Source: Thioclava electrotropha (lineage in GTDB: Bacteria > Pseudomonadota > Alphaproteobacteria > Rhodobacterales > Rhodobacteraceae). From it: a DNA stretch of 64,000 bases. The notes beneath the pieces were generated by a model. That model saw only the letters and a list, made by a program, of their open reading frames with translations. It did no database searches and was not told the DNA's origin. Below, in pieces: positions 46,308 through 58,434 of the stretch. Location of the stretch: positions 1,468,001-1,532,000 of the forward strand of contig NZ_CP053562.1 in NCBI RefSeq assembly GCF_002085925.2. Direction: 5' to 3'. Position 1 is the first letter of the stretch. Every line of letters starts with the position of its first letter. The position numbers and the translations under genes were made by a program.

Positions 46308-46679
46308 ATGCAAAAAGAATTCGAACTTGTGGACAATGTTTGGCGCGTCTCCGTTACGCCTCGGAGATTGTCGCGCCCTGTTCGCATCTTTGCGTTGTTC
46401 GCTGCGCTCGCGGGGACTGCCCTGCTTTTTGTTGTCCTTTTCCAACTCGGTGTTTCCGCGAACGCAGGGAATGAACAGTCGCTAGAGTTGATGGTCCTGT
46501 TGATTCTGTTTCTGTTTGTCGCCACTCAGCACTTCATCTTCCGGGCGATCGTGCCGGAACAGTATCGGTTCACGAATGAATACGGCTTCAGGAAAACGTC
46601 GTATCTCTTATCGCTCAGTTGGGTCGCCTACTTCATCATCATCTCCCTCATCCTCTTCAGATTGGGAGGTGCGAATTGA
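46308..46679 (+). CDS. AT-richer membrane protein of unknown function inside the nuo operon
   Basis: 123 residues with three hydrophobic helices (IFALFAALAGTALLFVVLFQ, LELMVLLILFLFVATQHFIF and LLSLSWVAYFIIISLILFRL). The codon choice differs from the neighbours: many A/T-ending codons (AAA, GAA, TTT, TTG, TCG mixed), and G+C is near one half by eye against about two thirds around it. This suggests recent acquisition or relaxed selection. It starts 12 bases after nuoF and ends overlapping the DUF3291 relic. I do not recognise the family. Confidence 0.7.
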   Translation: MQKEFELVDNVWRVSVTPRRLSRPVRIFALFAALAGTALLFVVLFQLGVSANAGNEQSLELMVLLILFLFVATQHFIFRAIVPEQYRFTNEYGFRKTSYLLSLSWVAYFIIISLILFRLGGAN

Positions 46680-46762
46680 GTGACGTTCTTCACCTGGCCG
46701 AGCTGAATATCGGCCGACTGGTTGCCGAACCGGCCAACCCGCATGCGGCGGAGGCGGCATGA
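46676..46762 (+). pseudogene. Relic of a DUF3291 gene (first 28 codons only)
   Basis: A 28-codon frame from a TTG at 46676 (behind TTGGGAGGTGCGAA) reads LSDVLHLAELNIGRLVAEPA then NPHAAEAA and stops at 46760-46762. HLAELNIGRL followed by a Pro-x-x-P-x-x-A pattern is the characteristic N-terminus of DUF3291 proteins, which are normally about 150 residues. The rest is missing, and the stop overlaps the ATG of the next gene. I infer that an intact DUF3291 gene once stood here and was mostly deleted. It may still be translated, and could help ribosomes reach the next start. Confidence 0.55.
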
Positions 46763-47064
46763 TGCGGGCGGTGATCATATCGGGCTGCGCGCTGGCACTC
46801 GGTGGCTGCATGGGCACTCCGGGCGGCAACGAGGCCTCCAAAGGGCCGCGCCGTCTGGCGGCACTCGAGGGCTATACGGCGGCCTATGACGCGAGCGGCG
46901 CGCTTGTCGTGATGCGGCAGGCGGCGCCCTTTGCGAATTACGAGGGTGCCGAGGCCACGCGGGCCGCGAACGCCATCTGCGGCGGGGCTGTGGCCTCGTC
47001 GATTAACGATACATACCGGGACGGCGCTTGGGTCTTCCCGATGGGCTGCGGACACGCGGCCTGA
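46759..47064 (+). CDS. Small lipoprotein of unknown function
   Basis: 101 residues. The ATGATG start overlaps the relic stop. The N-terminus has a lipobox (SGCALALGGC, modified Cys about residue 17), so it is probably an outer- or inner-membrane lipoprotein. The mature part has YTAAYDASGALVVMRQAAPF, ANAICGG and GAWVFPMGCGHAA with two further cysteines that could form a disulfide. It precedes nuoG by 53 bases. Confidence 0.75.
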   Translation: MMRAVIISGCALALGGCMGTPGGNEASKGPRRLAALEGYTAAYDASGALVVMRQAAPFANYEGAEATRAANAICGGAVASSINDTYRDGAWVFPMGCGHAA

Positions 47065-47117
47065 CCTAAAACCCGCGCGGGGGCAACCTCGCGCCCGAAG
47101 AGACGAGACGGATAGCC

Positions 47118-49151
47118 ATGGCTGACCTGAGAAAGATCATCATCGACGGGAACGAGGTCGAGGTCGATCCGAACCTCACGCTGATCCAGGCGTGCGAACA
47201 GGCGGGGATCGAGATCCCGCGCTTCTGCTACCACGAGCGTCTGTCGATCGCAGGCAACTGCCGGATGTGTCTGGTGGAAGTCGTGGGCGGCCCGCCGAAG
47301 CCCGCTGCCTCCTGCGCGATGCAGGTGCGCGACATGCGCCCGGGGCCGGAAGGCGCGCCGCCGGTGATCAAGACGAACTCGCCCATGGTCAAGAAGGCCC
47401 GCGAGGGGGTGATGGAATTCCTGCTCATCAACCACCCGCTCGACTGCCCGATCTGCGACCAGGGCGGCGAATGCGATTTGCAAGACCAGGCAATGGCTTA
47501 CGGGGTGGACTTCAGCCGCTACCGCGAGCCCAAGCGCGCCGCGACCGAGCTGAACCTCGGCCCGCTGGTCGAGACCCATATGACGCGCTGCATCTCCTGC
47601 ACCCGCTGCGTGCGCTTCACCACCGAAGTCGCGGGCATCACCCAGATGGGCCAGACCGGTCGGGGCGAGGATGCGGAAATCGCGAACTACCTGAACATGA
47701 CGCTCGATTCCAACATGCAGGGCAACATCATCGACCTGTGCCCGGTGGGCGCGCTGGTCTCGAAGCCCTACGCGTTCACCGCGCGTCCGTGGGAATTGAC
47801 GAAGACCGAGACCGTCGACGTGATGGACGCCGTGGGCTCGAACATCCGCGTCGACACCAAGGGTCGCGAAGTGATGCGCATCCTGCCGCGCAACAATGAC
47901 GACGTTAACGAGGAGTGGATCTCCGACAAGACCCGCTTCGTCTGGGATGGTCTGCGCCGCCAGCGTCTCGACCGGCCCTACGTCCGCGTCGATGGCAAGC
48001 TGAAGCCTGCAAGTTGGGGCGAGGCGCTGAGCGCCGCCGCCGAGGCGATGAAGGGCAAGAAAGTCGCCGGTCTGGTGGGCGATCTGGTCTCGACCGAGGC
48101 GGCTTTCTCGCTCAAGCAGCTGATCGACGGTCTGGGTGGCACCGTCGAATGCCGCACCGATGGCGCGCGTCTGCCGATCGGCAACCGCTACGGCTATGTC
48201 GGCAACGCGACGATCGCCGATCTGGATAACGCCGAGATGGTGCAGATCATCGGCGCGAACCCGGCGGTGGAAGCGCCCGTTCTGAACGCCCGCATCCGCA
48301 AGGCCTGGGCCAAGGGCGCGACTGTCGGTCTCGTCGGCGAAGCCTGCGATCTGACCTATGACTACGTCCATGTCGGCACCGACCGCGCCGCGCTAGCCGA
48401 GCTGTCGGGCAAGACGATCTCGGACGAGACCAAGGCGAAGAACACCGTCGTCATCATCGGGCAGGGCGCTCTGAACGAAGCCGATGGCGAGGCGGTTCTG
48501 GCCCATGCGATGAAGCTGGCCGAGAACTCCAACGCCAAGTTCATGGTGCTGCACACCGCCGCCGCTCGTGTCGGCGCGATGGATGTGGGCGCTGTGACCG
48601 AGGGCGGTTTGCTCGCGGCCATCGACGGCGCCGAAGTGATCTACAACATGGGCGCCGACGAGGTGGAGATCACCCCGCGCGCCGAGGGTGGCCCCTTCGT
48701 GATCTATCAGGGCAGCCACGGCGACCGCGGGGCCAACCGCGCCGACGTGATCCTGCCGGGCGCGGCCTATACGGAAGAAAACGGCCTCTTCGTGAACACC
48801 GAAGGGCGTCCGCAGCTTGCCTTCCGCGCGGCCTTCCCGCCGGGCGAGGCGAAAGAGAACTGGGCGATCCTGCGCGCGCTTTCGGCCGAGCTGGACGCCA
48901 AGCAGCCTTGGGACACGCTCGCCGGTCTGCGCCGCGCGATGGTCGCGGAAGTGCCGCATCTGGCGCAGGTCGATGAGGTTGTGGAGAACGAAGTGCAGGC
49001 GATCGAGCCGCGCGACATGGGTAAGGCGACCTTCCGTCTGCCGATCCACGAATTCTACCTGACCAACCCGATCGCACGGGCCTCCGTCGTGATGGGCGAA
49101 TGCGCGAGCCTCGCGAAAGCGCGGGCCGAAGCGCCTGTTGCCGCCGAGTGA
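47118..49151 (+). CDS. nuoG: NADH-quinone oxidoreductase subunit G
   Basis: 677 residues, 75-kDa iron-sulfur subunit. N-terminal ferredoxin domain with [20 protein letters not shown], the His-containing [19 protein letters not shown] (N5) and [13 protein letters not shown] (N4), followed by a molybdopterin-oxidoreductase-like part with [19 protein letters not shown] and [21 protein letters not shown] do not see the extra N7 cysteine set, as in other alphaproteobacteria. The start follows GAGACGGATAGCC. Confidence 0.98.
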   Translation: MADLRKIIIDGNEVEVDPNLTLIQACEQAGIEIPRFCYHERLSIAGNCRMCLVEVVGGPPKPAASCAMQVRDMRPGPEGAPPVIKTNSPMVKKAREGVMEFLLINHPLDCPICDQGGECDLQDQAMAYGVDFSRYREPKRAATELNLGPLVETHMTRCISCTRCVRFTTEVAGITQMGQTGRGEDAEIANYLNMTLDSNMQGNIIDLCPVGALVSKPYAFTARPWELTKTETVDVMDAVGSNIRVDTKGREVMRILPRNNDDVNEEWISDKTRFVWDGLRRQRLDRPYVRVDGKLKPASWGEALSAAAEAMKGKKVAGLVGDLVSTEAAFSLKQLIDGLGGTVECRTDGARLPIGNRYGYVGNATIADLDNAEMVQIIGANPAVEAPVLNARIRKAWAKGATVGLVGEACDLTYDYVHVGTDRAALAELSGKTISDETKAKNTVVIIGQGALNEADGEAVLAHAMKLAENSNAKFMVLHTAAARVGAMDVGAVTEGGLLAAIDGAEVIYNMGADEVEITPRAEGGPFVIYQGSHGDRGANRADVILPGAAYTEENGLFVNTEGRPQLAFRAAFPPGEAKENWAILRALSAELDAKQPWDTLAGLRRAMVAEVPHLAQVDEVVENEVQAIEPRDMGKATFRLPIHEFYLTNPIARASVVMGECASLAKARAEAPVAAE

Positions 49152-49162
49152 GGTTGAGACGG

Positions 49163-49576
49163 ATGATGCAGACCCTGCCCAATATCGCACCGCTCGCCCC
49201 CGGCCTTCTGGCCGGTCTGGCGGCGTGCACGCCGACCGGCGGGGCGCAGGGGGATAGCGCGGTCAAACCGGACTATCGGGGCACCGAGACACGGCTCCTC
49301 GACAGCGATCTGGTGGAGATACGCGCGCGTGTCTCGGGCGAGGGCGCTGGCGAGAAAGCGGCGACCGATTATGCCCAATGCGCAGCCGCGCAATATGCGC
49401 TGGTGCGCGGCTATGGATTTGCGCGCCACGTGCGCACGAATGTGACTGAAGAGGGTGGCATCTGGCGGGCAGATGCGGTCTACACCATCTCGCCCGCCTT
49501 GCCGCAGGGACTCAAGACGATCGACGCGGAAGTGACCGTCGCCGATTGCAAGGATCGCGGCATTCCGACCGTATGA
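49163..49576 (+). CDS. Small lipoprotein of unknown function between nuoG and nuoH
   Basis: 137 residues from the ATGATG at 49163, 11 bases after nuoG. Lipobox-like LLAGLAACTPTGG near residue 22, then VEIRARVSGEGAGEKAATDY, AQCAAAQYALVRGYGFARHV and WRADAVYTISPALPQGLKTI, ending VADCKDRGIPTV. Two cysteines remain after the lipobox. The P. denitrificans nqo cluster also has an unidentified frame at this place, so position rather than sequence links it to complex I. Confidence 0.78.
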   Translation: MMQTLPNIAPLAPGLLAGLAACTPTGGAQGDSAVKPDYRGTETRLLDSDLVEIRARVSGEGAGEKAATDYAQCAAAQYALVRGYGFARHVRTNVTEEGGIWRADAVYTISPALPQGLKTIDAEVTVADCKDRGIPTV

Positions 49577-49591
49577 AGAGAGTGGGACATC

Positions 49592-50629
49592 ATGGCTGAA
49601 TTCTTCGCGACACCTTTCGGGATCTTCCTGCTGATCGTGCTGCAGAGCTTGGCGGTTATCGCCTTCGTGATGCTTTCGATGATCTGGCTGGTCTATGGCG
49701 ACCGCAAGATCTGGGCTGCCGTGCAGATGCGTCGCGGGCCGAACGTCGTCGGGCCCTGGGGCCTGATGCAGACCTTCGCGGATGCGCTGAAATATGTGGT
49801 CAAGGAAATCGTCGTGCCGGCGGGCGCCGACAAGTTCGTCTATTTCCTCGCCCCGATCCTGAGCTTCGTGCTGGCGATGCTGACCTTCGCGGTGATCCCG
49901 TTTGCCGACGGTTGGGTGCTGGCCGATATCAACGTGGCCCTTCTGTTCGTCTTCGCGGCCTCCTCGCTCGAGGTGTATGGCGTGATCATGGGCGGCTGGG
50001 CGTCGAACTCGAAATACCCGTTCCTAGGCTCACTCCGCTCGGCCGCGCAGATGATCTCCTATGAGGTCTCGATCGGCCTGATCATCATCGGGGTGATCAT
50101 CTCGACCGGCTCGATGAACCTGTCGACGATCGTGCGCGCGCAGGATACCGGCTGGGGCCTGCTGGGCTGGTACTGGCTGCCGCACCTGCCGATGGTGGCG
50201 CTGTTCTTCATTTCGGCGCTGGCCGAGACCAACCGCCCGCCCTTCGATCTTCCGGAAGCGGAATCCGAACTCGTCGCGGGCTTCATGGTGGAATACAGCT
50301 CGACCCCGTATCTGCTGTTCATGGCCGGCGAATATATCGCGATCTGGCTGATGTGCGCGCTGATGTCGATCCTGTTCTTCGGCGGCTGGCTGTCCCCGAT
50401 CCCGGGCCTGCCCGACGGGGTGCTGTGGATGTTCGCCAAGATGGTGTTCTTCTTCTTCATGTTCGCGATGGTGAAGGCGATCGTGCCGCGCTACCGCTAC
50501 GACCAGCTCATGCGGATTGGCTGGAAAGTCTTCCTGCCGCTGTCGCTGGCGTGGGTGGTGATCATCGCTTTCCTCGCGAAATTCGAAATCTTCGGGCACT
50601 TCTGGGCCCGCTGGGCGATGGGGAGCTGA
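49592..50629 (+). CDS. nuoH: NADH-quinone oxidoreductase subunit H
   Basis: 345 residues, eight or nine helices. [40 protein letters not shown] and [20 protein letters not shown] are the classical NuoH/ND1 segments that shape the quinone chamber; the Glu/Asp of the last one matter for proton coupling. The start follows GAGAGTGGGACATC. Confidence 0.98.
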   Translation: MAEFFATPFGIFLLIVLQSLAVIAFVMLSMIWLVYGDRKIWAAVQMRRGPNVVGPWGLMQTFADALKYVVKEIVVPAGADKFVYFLAPILSFVLAMLTFAVIPFADGWVLADINVALLFVFAASSLEVYGVIMGGWASNSKYPFLGSLRSAAQMISYEVSIGLIIIGVIISTGSMNLSTIVRAQDTGWGLLGWYWLPHLPMVALFFISALAETNRPPFDLPEAESELVAGFMVEYSSTPYLLFMAGEYIAIWLMCALMSILFFGGWLSPIPGLPDGVLWMFAKMVFFFFMFAMVKAIVPRYRYDQLMRIGWKVFLPLSLAWVVIIAFLAKFEIFGHFWARWAMGS

Positions 50630-50632
50630 TAG

Positions 50633-51527
<895 letters not shown>

Positions 51528-51531
<4 letters not shown>

Positions 51532-52136
51532 CGGTGTTTGCTTTCGCCTTCTACCTTTTCGCCATTACGGCGGTGGTCGCGGGCTTCATGGTGGTGATTT
51601 CCAAGAACCCGGTCCATTCGGTGCTCTGGCTGATCCTGACCTTCCTGTCGGCGGCGGGACTTTTCGTGCTGCTGGGCTCGGAATTCGTCGCGATGCTCTT
51701 GATCATCGTCTATGTCGGCGCGGTCGCGGTGCTCTTCCTCTTCGTGGTGATGATGCTCGATGTCGACTTCGCCGCGCTGAAAGGCGAGCTGGCGCGCTAC
51801 ATGCCGCTCGGCCTCCTGATCGGGGTCGTGATGCTGGTGCAGCTGGGTATCGCCTTCGGGGCGTGGCAGACCTCCGGCATGGCGGAAAGCCTGCGTGCCG
51901 ATCCGGTGCCCGAGGGCATGACCAACGCGCAGGCGATCGGCCTGCTCGTTTATGACAAATACCTCTACCTCTTCCAGACGGCGGGCCTGATCCTGCTGGT
52001 CGCGATGATCGGGGCGATCCTTTTGACGCTGCGCCATCGTACCAACGTCAAGCGCCAGAACGTCATCGCGCAGATGCATCGCGATCCGTCCAAGACGATG
52101 GAAATGGTGGACGTCAAACCGGGGCAGGGGCTGTGA
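51528..52136 (+). CDS. nuoJ: NADH-quinone oxidoreductase subunit J
   Basis: 202 residues from the ATG at 51528. Five helices; [20 protein letters not shown] and [20 protein letters not shown] with the conserved VYVGA (pi-bulge helix) identify NuoJ/ND6. It is part of the proton path next to the quinone site. The frame is open further upstream but there it overlaps the CMD gene. Confidence 0.98.
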
Positions 52137-52185
52137 GCGAACAAAAGCAAGCGAAAAACGCGAGTTCGGAAACGAGGGTGAACGC

Positions 52186-52491
52186 ATGATCGGATTGGAA
52201 CATTACCTTGGCGTGGCTGCCGCGCTGTTCGTGATCGGCATTTTCGGGATCTTCGTGAACCGCAAGAACGTGATCGTCATCATGATGTCGATCGAACTCA
52301 TGCTGTTGGCGGTGAATATCAACCTGGTGGCCTTCGCGGCCTATCTGGATGACCTCGTCGGACAGATCTTCACCCTCTTCGTGCTGACCGTTGCGGCAGC
52401 CGAGGCCGCGATCGGCCTTGCGATCCTTGTGGTCTTCTTCCGCAACCGCGGCTCGATCGAGGTCGAAGACGTCAACGTGATGAAGGGATAA
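52186..52491 (+). CDS. nuoK: NADH-quinone oxidoreductase subunit K
   Basis: 101 residues, three helices, with the two buried glutamates of NuoK/ND4L in [18 protein letters not shown] and [15 protein letters not shown]. The start lies 49 bases after nuoJ, following AACGAGGGTGAACGC. The stop is 6 bases before nuoL. Confidence 0.98.
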   Translation: MIGLEHYLGVAAALFVIGIFGIFVNRKNVIVIMMSIELMLLAVNINLVAFAAYLDDLVGQIFTLFVLTVAAAEAAIGLAILVVFFRNRGSIEVEDVNVMKG

Positions 52492-52497
52492 GGGACG

Positions 52498-54687
52498 ATG
52501 GAAACGATCATTCTCTTTGCGCCGCTGGTCGGTGCGATCCTTGGTGGCTTCGGCTGGCGGGTGATCGGCGAAAAGGGCGCGATGGTCCTGACCACGGGCC
52601 TTCTGTTCCTCGCCGCTCTGCTCAGCTGGATCGTCTTTCTCACGCTGGGCGATCAGACGCAGCACATTCACGTCCTGAACTGGATCACCTCGGGTGAGCT
52701 GGACGTCTCGTGGGCGATCCGGATGGACCGACTGACCGCGATCATGCTGATCGTGGTGACGACGGTCTCCTCGCTCGTGCATCTCTACTCGTGGGGCTAC
52801 ATGGCCCATGACGAGAATTTCGACGAAGGCAAGGGCGAGAACTACAAGGCGCGCTTCTTCGCCTACCTGTCCTTCTTCACCTTCACCATGTTGATGCTGG
52901 TGACCTCGGACAACCTGCTGCAGATGTTCTTCGGCTGGGAAGGCGTCGGTGTCGCCTCCTACCTGCTGATCGGCTTCTACTACAAGAAACCCTCGGCCAA
53001 CGCGGCCGCGATGAAGGCCTTCATCGTCAACCGTGTCGGCGATTTCGGCTTCCTGCTGGGGATGTTCGGTCTGTTCTACATGACCGGCTCGCTGCAGCTG
53101 GACGACGTCTTCTCGGCGGCCCCGGCCTTGTCAGAGACCAATCTCGACTTCCTCTGGGGGTCCTGGAACGCGGTCGAGCTCTGTGCCTTCCTGCTCTTTG
53201 TGGGTGCGATGGGTAAATCGGCGCAGCTCTTCCTGCACACATGGTTGCCGGACGCGATGGAAGGCCCGACGCCTGTGTCGGCGCTGATCCACGCCGCGAC
53301 CATGGTGACCGCAGGCGTGTTCCTCGTCTGCCGCATGTCGCCGGTCTATGAATACGCTCCGCATGCGCAGACCTTCATCGTCGTGATCGGCGCCTCGACC
53401 GCCTTCTTTGCTGCGACCGTGGGTCTGGTGCAGAACGACATCAAGCGCGTCATCGCTTATTCGACCTGTTCGCAGCTGGGCTACATGTTCGCCGCGGCCG
53501 GTGTCGGCGTCTATTCAGTGGCGATGTTCCACCTGCTGACCCACGCGTTCTTCAAAGCGCTGCTGTTCCTCTCGGCGGGTTCGGTCATCACTGCGATGCA
53601 CCACGAGCAGGACATGCGGAACTATGGCGGCCTTCGCAAAAAGGTGCCGCTGACGTTCTGGGCGATGATCTTCGGTACGCTGGCGATCACCGGGGTCGGT
53701 ATTCCCTTCACGCCGATCGGCTTCGCGGGCTTCCTGTCGAAAGACGCGATCATCGAGAGCGTCTGGGGCGGTTCCGGCGCGGGCTATGCCTTCTGGCTTC
53801 TGGTTATCGCGGCGGCCTTCACGTCCTTCTATTCGTGGCGGCTGATCTTCATGACCTTCTTCGGCAAACCGCGCGGCGATCATCATGCGCATGATCACGC
53901 GAAGGAAAGCCCCTGGGTCATGACGGTGCCGCTGGTGGTTCTGTCCTTCGGCGCGATCTTCGCCGGGATGATCTGGTACAACGTCTTCTTCGGCGATCAC
54001 GCGAAGCTGGTGAAATTCTTCGGGCTTCCCGCCCATGCCGAGCAGACGGCGGATGCGGGTCACGCGACGAATGGCGAGGCTGCGCAGACCGGCGAGGGCA
54101 CCCATGGCGCAACGCCGCCGGTGCCGGATGCGACCATGTCCGAAGATCAGGCCGAGGCCGAGCTGATGGACGAGGCCAAGACCTCGCCGGATGTCGGCGT
54201 CTCGACGGCGGTGATCAAGTATCCGGGCGTCGCACCTCAGGGCGCGATCTATATGGGTCAGGAAAACGAGGTCATCGACAAGGCGCACCACGCGCCGGCC
54301 TGGGTCAAGGTTTCGCCCTTCGTGGCGATGCTTGCAGGGCTTCTCGTGGCATGGCTGTTCTACATCAAGGACACCAGCCTGCCGAAGCGGTTCGCCGAGG
54401 CGCAGCCGGGCCTGTACCGCTTCCTGCTCAACAAGTGGTATTTCGACGAGCTGTACGAGCGCATCTTCGTGCGCCCGGCGCTCTGGTTCGGCTATCAATT
54501 CTGGAAGAAAGGGGACGAGGGCTCGATTGACCGAGTTATCGACGGCATGGCCGTCGGCATCGTCCCGACATTCACGAGGTTCCTTAACAGGATGCAATCG
54601 GGCTATCTGTTCCACTACGCCTTCGCCATGGTGATCGGGATTGTCGGTCTCATGCTCTGGGTCGTCCTCAACGGGGGGGCGAACTGA
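52498..54687 (+). CDS. nuoL: NADH-quinone oxidoreductase subunit L
   Basis: 729 residues, antiporter-like subunit, longer than E. coli NuoL (613). [39 protein letters not shown] and [17 protein letters not shown] are family hallmarks. A soluble stretch around 460-600 holds a His-rich loop ([12 protein letters not shown]) and a Gly/Ala/Glu-rich insertion ([20 protein letters not shown]). After it come the long lateral helix and last membrane segments. The stop overlaps the nuoM ATG by one base. Confidence 0.97.
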   Translation: METIILFAPLVGAILGGFGWRVIGEKGAMVLTTGLLFLAALLSWIVFLTLGDQTQHIHVLNWITSGELDVSWAIRMDRLTAIMLIVVTTVSSLVHLYSWGYMAHDENFDEGKGENYKARFFAYLSFFTFTMLMLVTSDNLLQMFFGWEGVGVASYLLIGFYYKKPSANAAAMKAFIVNRVGDFGFLLGMFGLFYMTGSLQLDDVFSAAPALSETNLDFLWGSWNAVELCAFLLFVGAMGKSAQLFLHTWLPDAMEGPTPVSALIHAATMVTAGVFLVCRMSPVYEYAPHAQTFIVVIGASTAFFAATVGLVQNDIKRVIAYSTCSQLGYMFAAAGVGVYSVAMFHLLTHAFFKALLFLSAGSVITAMHHEQDMRNYGGLRKKVPLTFWAMIFGTLAITGVGIPFTPIGFAGFLSKDAIIESVWGGSGAGYAFWLLVIAAAFTSFYSWRLIFMTFFGKPRGDHHAHDHAKESPWVMTVPLVVLSFGAIFAGMIWYNVFFGDHAKLVKFFGLPAHAEQTADAGHATNGEAAQTGEGTHGATPPVPDATMSEDQAEAELMDEAKTSPDVGVSTAVIKYPGVAPQGAIYMGQENEVIDKAHHAPAWVKVSPFVAMLAGLLVAWLFYIKDTSLPKRFAEAQPGLYRFLLNKWYFDELYERIFVRPALWFGYQFWKKGDEGSIDRVIDGMAVGIVPTFTRFLNRMQSGYLFHYAFAMVIGIVGLMLWVVLNGGAN

Positions 54688-56225
54688 TGCAACACCTGCT
54701 TTCCATCGTCATCTTCACGCCCGCCGTGGCGGCGCTGATCCTCGCGCTGGTTCTGCGCGGCGGCTCGCCCGAGGCGGACCGGAACGCGAAATGGGTGGCG
54801 CTGACCGCGACGTCGGTCACCTTCCTGATCTCGCTGTTCCTGCTGGCCGGGTTCGACCCGTCCAACACCGGCTTCCAGTTCATGGAGAAATACTCCTGGA
54901 TCATGGGGTTCCAGTACCGCGTGGGCGTCGACGGCCTGTCGATCCTCTTCGTGATGCTGACCACCTTCATGATGCCGCTGGTGATCGTCGGTAGCTGGAA
55001 CGTCACCGACCGCGTGAAGGAATACATGATCGCCTTCCTCGTCCTCGAGACGCTGATGGTGGGTACCTTCGTTACGCTCGATCTGGTGCTGTTCTACCTG
55101 TTCTTCGAAGCGGGCCTGATCCCGATGTTCCTGATCATCGGTATCTGGGGGGGCAAGCAGCGCGTCTACGCCGCGTTCAAGTTCTTCCTCTACACCTTCT
55201 TCGGCTCGGTCTTCATGCTGGTGTCGATCATCTACATCTACTTCCACACCGGAACGACGGACATGCCGGGGCTGCTCGTCTACGAGTTCCCATACACACC
55301 GGTGCACATACTCGGGATAACGATCCCCGGCGGGGTGCAAACGCTGCTCTGGCTCGGCTTCTTCATCTCCTTCGCGATCAAGATGCCGCTCTGGCCGGTG
55401 CACACCTGGTTGCCTGCCGCGCACGTGCAGGCGCCGACGGCCGGTTCGGTCGTGCTCGCCGCGGTGCTGCTGAAGCTCGCCGATTACGGTTTCCTGCGCT
55501 TCTCGCTGCCGATGTTCCCGGTGGGCAACCTCGTGGTCGGCCCCTGGGCGATGTGGCTCGCGGTGATCGCGATCATCTGGACCTCGCTGGTGGCGCTGGT
55601 GCAGACCGATATCAAACGCGTCATCGCCTATAGCTCGGTCGCGCACATGGCCGTCGTGCTGCTCGGGATTTTCTCGGGCACGCAGCAGGGCATCGAGGGC
55701 GGTATCTTCATGGTTGTCGCGCACGGTTTCACCTCGGCGGCGCTGTTCCTCGCGGTGGGTGTGGTCTACGACCGGATGCATACGCGCGAAATCTCGGCCT
55801 ATGGCGGCCTGGTGAAGCGCATGCCCGCCTATGCGACGATCTTCATGTTCTTCACGATGGCCAATGTCGGCCTTCCCGGCACCGCCAATTTCGTCGGCGA
55901 GTTCCTGATCCTCGTGGGCGTCTTCCAGGTGAATACGTGGGTTGCGCTCTTCGCCACGACGAGCGTGATCCTGTCGGCGGCCTATGCGCTCTGGCTCTAT
56001 CGCCGGGTCGTCTTCGGCGATCTGATCAAGGAGAGCCTGCGTTCGATCACCGACCTGAGTACGCGCGAGAAGTGGATCTTCGCGCCGCTGGTGGCGATGA
56101 CGTTGCTGCTCGGGGTCTATCCTGATCTGGTGACCAACATCATCGGGCCGTCGGTGACGCAACTCGTCCAGAACTATCACGATGCCTTGCCGGACAACCT
56201 TCTGTCCGACCTGGTCGAACACTGA
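54687..56225 (+). CDS. nuoM: NADH-quinone oxidoreductase subunit M
   Basis: 512 residues, about fourteen helices, antiporter-like proton channel. Seen: [53 protein letters not shown] and [14 protein letters not shown]. These contain the conserved Glu and Lys of the channel. The nuoN start follows 11 bases after the stop. Confidence 0.98.
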   Translation: MQHLLSIVIFTPAVAALILALVLRGGSPEADRNAKWVALTATSVTFLISLFLLAGFDPSNTGFQFMEKYSWIMGFQYRVGVDGLSILFVMLTTFMMPLVIVGSWNVTDRVKEYMIAFLVLETLMVGTFVTLDLVLFYLFFEAGLIPMFLIIGIWGGKQRVYAAFKFFLYTFFGSVFMLVSIIYIYFHTGTTDMPGLLVYEFPYTPVHILGITIPGGVQTLLWLGFFISFAIKMPLWPVHTWLPAAHVQAPTAGSVVLAAVLLKLADYGFLRFSLPMFPVGNLVVGPWAMWLAVIAIIWTSLVALVQTDIKRVIAYSSVAHMAVVLLGIFSGTQQGIEGGIFMVVAHGFTSAALFLAVGVVYDRMHTREISAYGGLVKRMPAYATIFMFFTMANVGLPGTANFVGEFLILVGVFQVNTWVALFATTSVILSAAYALWLYRRVVFGDLIKESLRSITDLSTREKWIFAPLVAMTLLLGVYPDLVTNIIGPSVTQLVQNYHDALPDNLLSDLVEH

Positions 56226-56236
56226 GGAGCTGAGGG

Positions 56237-57676
56237 ATGACTTCTGCGGATTTCTCGATCGTCCTTCCGGAGTTTTTGCTCGCCGTCTACGCGATGGTGG
56301 CGCTGCTCGCGGGTGTGTGGTTCGGCAAGGACAAGCTTGCGCCGACCCTGCTGTGGATCACCTCCGGCGTCATGCTGGTGATCGCGGCCTGGATCGGTCT
56401 GGCCGAGGTAGGGTCGCATGAGGCCTTCGGTGGCCTCTTCATCGACGACGCGTTCTCGCGCTTCACCAAGGTGATGATCCTCGTCTCGGCTGCGCTGGTT
56501 CTCGCGATGGGCACCGATTACATGCAGCGGCGCGGGCTGCTGCGCTTCGAATACCCGATCCTTGCGACGCTGGCCGTCATCGGCATGATGATGATGGTCT
56601 CGGCGGGCAACCTGATGTCGCTCTACATGGGGCTCGAGCTGCAATCGCTCGCGCTCTACATCGTGGCCGCGCTGCGCCGCGAGAGCGAGAAGAGCTCGGA
56701 AGCGGGTCTGAAGTACTTCGTGCTCGGCGCGCTGTCCTCGGGCATCCTGCTCTACGGCGCCTCGCTGACCTACGGCTTCGCGGGCACCACGCAATTCGCG
56801 GGTATCATCGGGGTGGTTCAAGAAGGTCACCTGCCGATCGGCCTTCTGTTCGGCATGGTCTTCCTGATCGCCGGTCTCGCCTTCAAGGTCTCGGCGGTGC
56901 CGTTCCACATGTGGACGCCCGACGTCTATGAAGGTTCGCCCACGCCGGTCACCGCCTTCTTCGCCACCGCGCCGAAAGTCGCCGCGATGGCGCTGATCGC
57001 ACGGCTCGTCTTCGACGCCTTCGGTCAGGTGCCGGCGGAGTGGGGCCAGATCCTCGCGCTGCTTGCGGGCCTGTCGATGGTCTGGGGCTCGGTCGCGGCG
57101 ATCGGTCAGACGAACATCAAACGCCTGATGGCCTATTCCTCGATCACCCATATGGGCTTCGTGCTGCTGGGCCTCTCGGCGGGCACCGCCGAGGGCGTGC
57201 AGGCGATGCTGACCTATATGGCGATCTACGTGACGATGAATGTCGGCGTCTTCGCCTTCATGCTCTCGATGGAGCGTGACGGCCAGCCGGTGACCGATAT
57301 CAAGTCGCTGAACCAATATGCCCGTCAGGATCCGACCAAGGCGCTGGCGATGCTGGTACTGCTGTTCTCGCTCGCGGGCGTGCCGCCGTTCCTGGGCTTC
57401 TTCGCCAAGTTCGCGGTGCTGCAGGCGGCGCTGCATGCGGGCTATATCTGGCTCGTGCTGCTGGGCGTGATCGCCTCGGTCGTGGCGGCCTTCTACTACC
57501 TACGGATCGTGTTCTACATGTATTTCGGCAAGGAGACGGACCCGCTGGACAACCGGATGCCCGCGATCCAATGGGGGCTTCTGATGGTCTCCGCGCTGGC
57601 GATGCTGCTCGGTATCTTCAACCTCTTCGGCATCGAGGGCGCAGCCCAGGCTGCGGCGGCGGCTCTTGTCAACTGA
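56237..57676 (+). CDS. nuoN: NADH-quinone oxidoreductase subunit N
   Basis: 479 residues. [39 protein letters not shown] and [20 protein letters not shown] identify NuoN/ND2. Last core gene of complex I; the birA frame opens before the nuoN stop (overlap 57666-57676), so birA is in the same transcript, as in P. denitrificans. Confidence 0.98.
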   Translation: MTSADFSIVLPEFLLAVYAMVALLAGVWFGKDKLAPTLLWITSGVMLVIAAWIGLAEVGSHEAFGGLFIDDAFSRFTKVMILVSAALVLAMGTDYMQRRGLLRFEYPILATLAVIGMMMMVSAGNLMSLYMGLELQSLALYIVAALRRESEKSSEAGLKYFVLGALSSGILLYGASLTYGFAGTTQFAGIIGVVQEGHLPIGLLFGMVFLIAGLAFKVSAVPFHMWTPDVYEGSPTPVTAFFATAPKVAAMALIARLVFDAFGQVPAEWGQILALLAGLSMVWGSVAAIGQTNIKRLMAYSSITHMGFVLLGLSAGTAEGVQAMLTYMAIYVTMNVGVFAFMLSMERDGQPVTDIKSLNQYARQDPTKALAMLVLLFSLAGVPPFLGFFAKFAVLQAALHAGYIWLVLLGVIASVVAAFYYLRIVFYMYFGKETDPLDNRMPAIQWGLLMVSALAMLLGIFNLFGIEGAAQAAAAALVN

Positions 57677-58418
57677 GCGCGATGACTGGCCCGAGGGTGT
57701 GGCGCGACATGTCCTGCCCTCGGTCGATAGCACCATGGATGAAGCGGCCCGGCTAGCGCCGGGCCTCTCCGGTTCAGCGTGGATCTTTGCGCATGAGCAG
57801 ACCGCGGCCCGCGGTCGGCGCGGCCGTGCCTGGCGCGCGCCCACGGGCAATTTCTCGGCGACGCTGGTGATGCGGCCCGAGGGCGGGCTGGGGCAGGCGG
57901 CGCTCTATTCCTTCGTCGCGGCTCTGGCGCTCGAGGCGGCGCTCGCCCATGTCGGGGGCCCGCATGCGCGGCTCTCGATCAAATGGCCCAATGACGTGCT
58001 GCTGAGCGGTGGCAAGATCGCGGGTATCTTGCTGGAGAGCCTGCGGGGCGGAGAGCAGATCGCGATCGGCATCGGGGTGAACCTCGCGCAGGCGCCCGAC
58101 CGCAGCGAGGTCGAGCCCGAGGCGATGGCCCCGGTCAGCCTGATTGGCGAGACCGGGATGCAGATCGCCCCGGTCGACTTCCTGCCGATGCTGGCGCAGG
58201 CCTTCGATCACTACGACCGGCAATTCCGCGATTACGGCTTCGACGCGATCCGCAATGCGTGGCTCGCCCGCGCGGCGCGTCTGGGCGAGGAGATCACCGC
58301 CCGGGTCGGCAACGAGACCTATCGTGGCACCTTCGAGACCATCGACGAGACCGGGGCGCTTATCCTGACCACGCCCGAGGGCCGTCGCGCCATCTCGGCA
58401 GCGGATATCTTTTTCTGA
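57666..58418 (+). CDS. birA: Biotin--[acetyl-CoA-carboxylase] ligase
   Basis: 250 residues with a TTG start at 57666 inside the end of nuoN. There is no ATG or GTG start before the conserved N-terminus ([20 protein letters not shown]), which supports TTG. Further motifs: [20 protein letters not shown] (biotinyl-AMP loop), [20 protein letters not shown] and [12 protein letters not shown]. There is no N-terminal helix-turn-helix, so it is a ligase only, not the E. coli-type repressor. It would biotinylate MccA (Lys601), encoded 20 kb upstream, and other carboxylases. Confidence 0.95.
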   Translation: MSTERDDWPEGVARHVLPSVDSTMDEAARLAPGLSGSAWIFAHEQTAARGRRGRAWRAPTGNFSATLVMRPEGGLGQAALYSFVAALALEAALAHVGGPHARLSIKWPNDVLLSGGKIAGILLESLRGGEQIAIGIGVNLAQAPDRSEVEPEAMAPVSLIGETGMQIAPVDFLPMLAQAFDHYDRQFRDYGFDAIRNAWLARAARLGEEITARVGNETYRGTFETIDETGALILTTPEGRRAISAADIFF

Positions 58419-58434
58419 GCGGAAAGGGGGAGCC

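Noticed and set aside
46308..46762. Insertion sequence or transposon as the cause of the nuoF-nuoG change
   Set aside because: No terminal inverted repeats, target duplications or transposase remnants were seen around the AT-richer gene.
54615..56222. 535-codon minus-strand frame opposite nuoM
   Set aside because: The product is almost entirely His/Arg/Glu/Asp, the mirror of hydrophobic codons on the other strand; not a gene.
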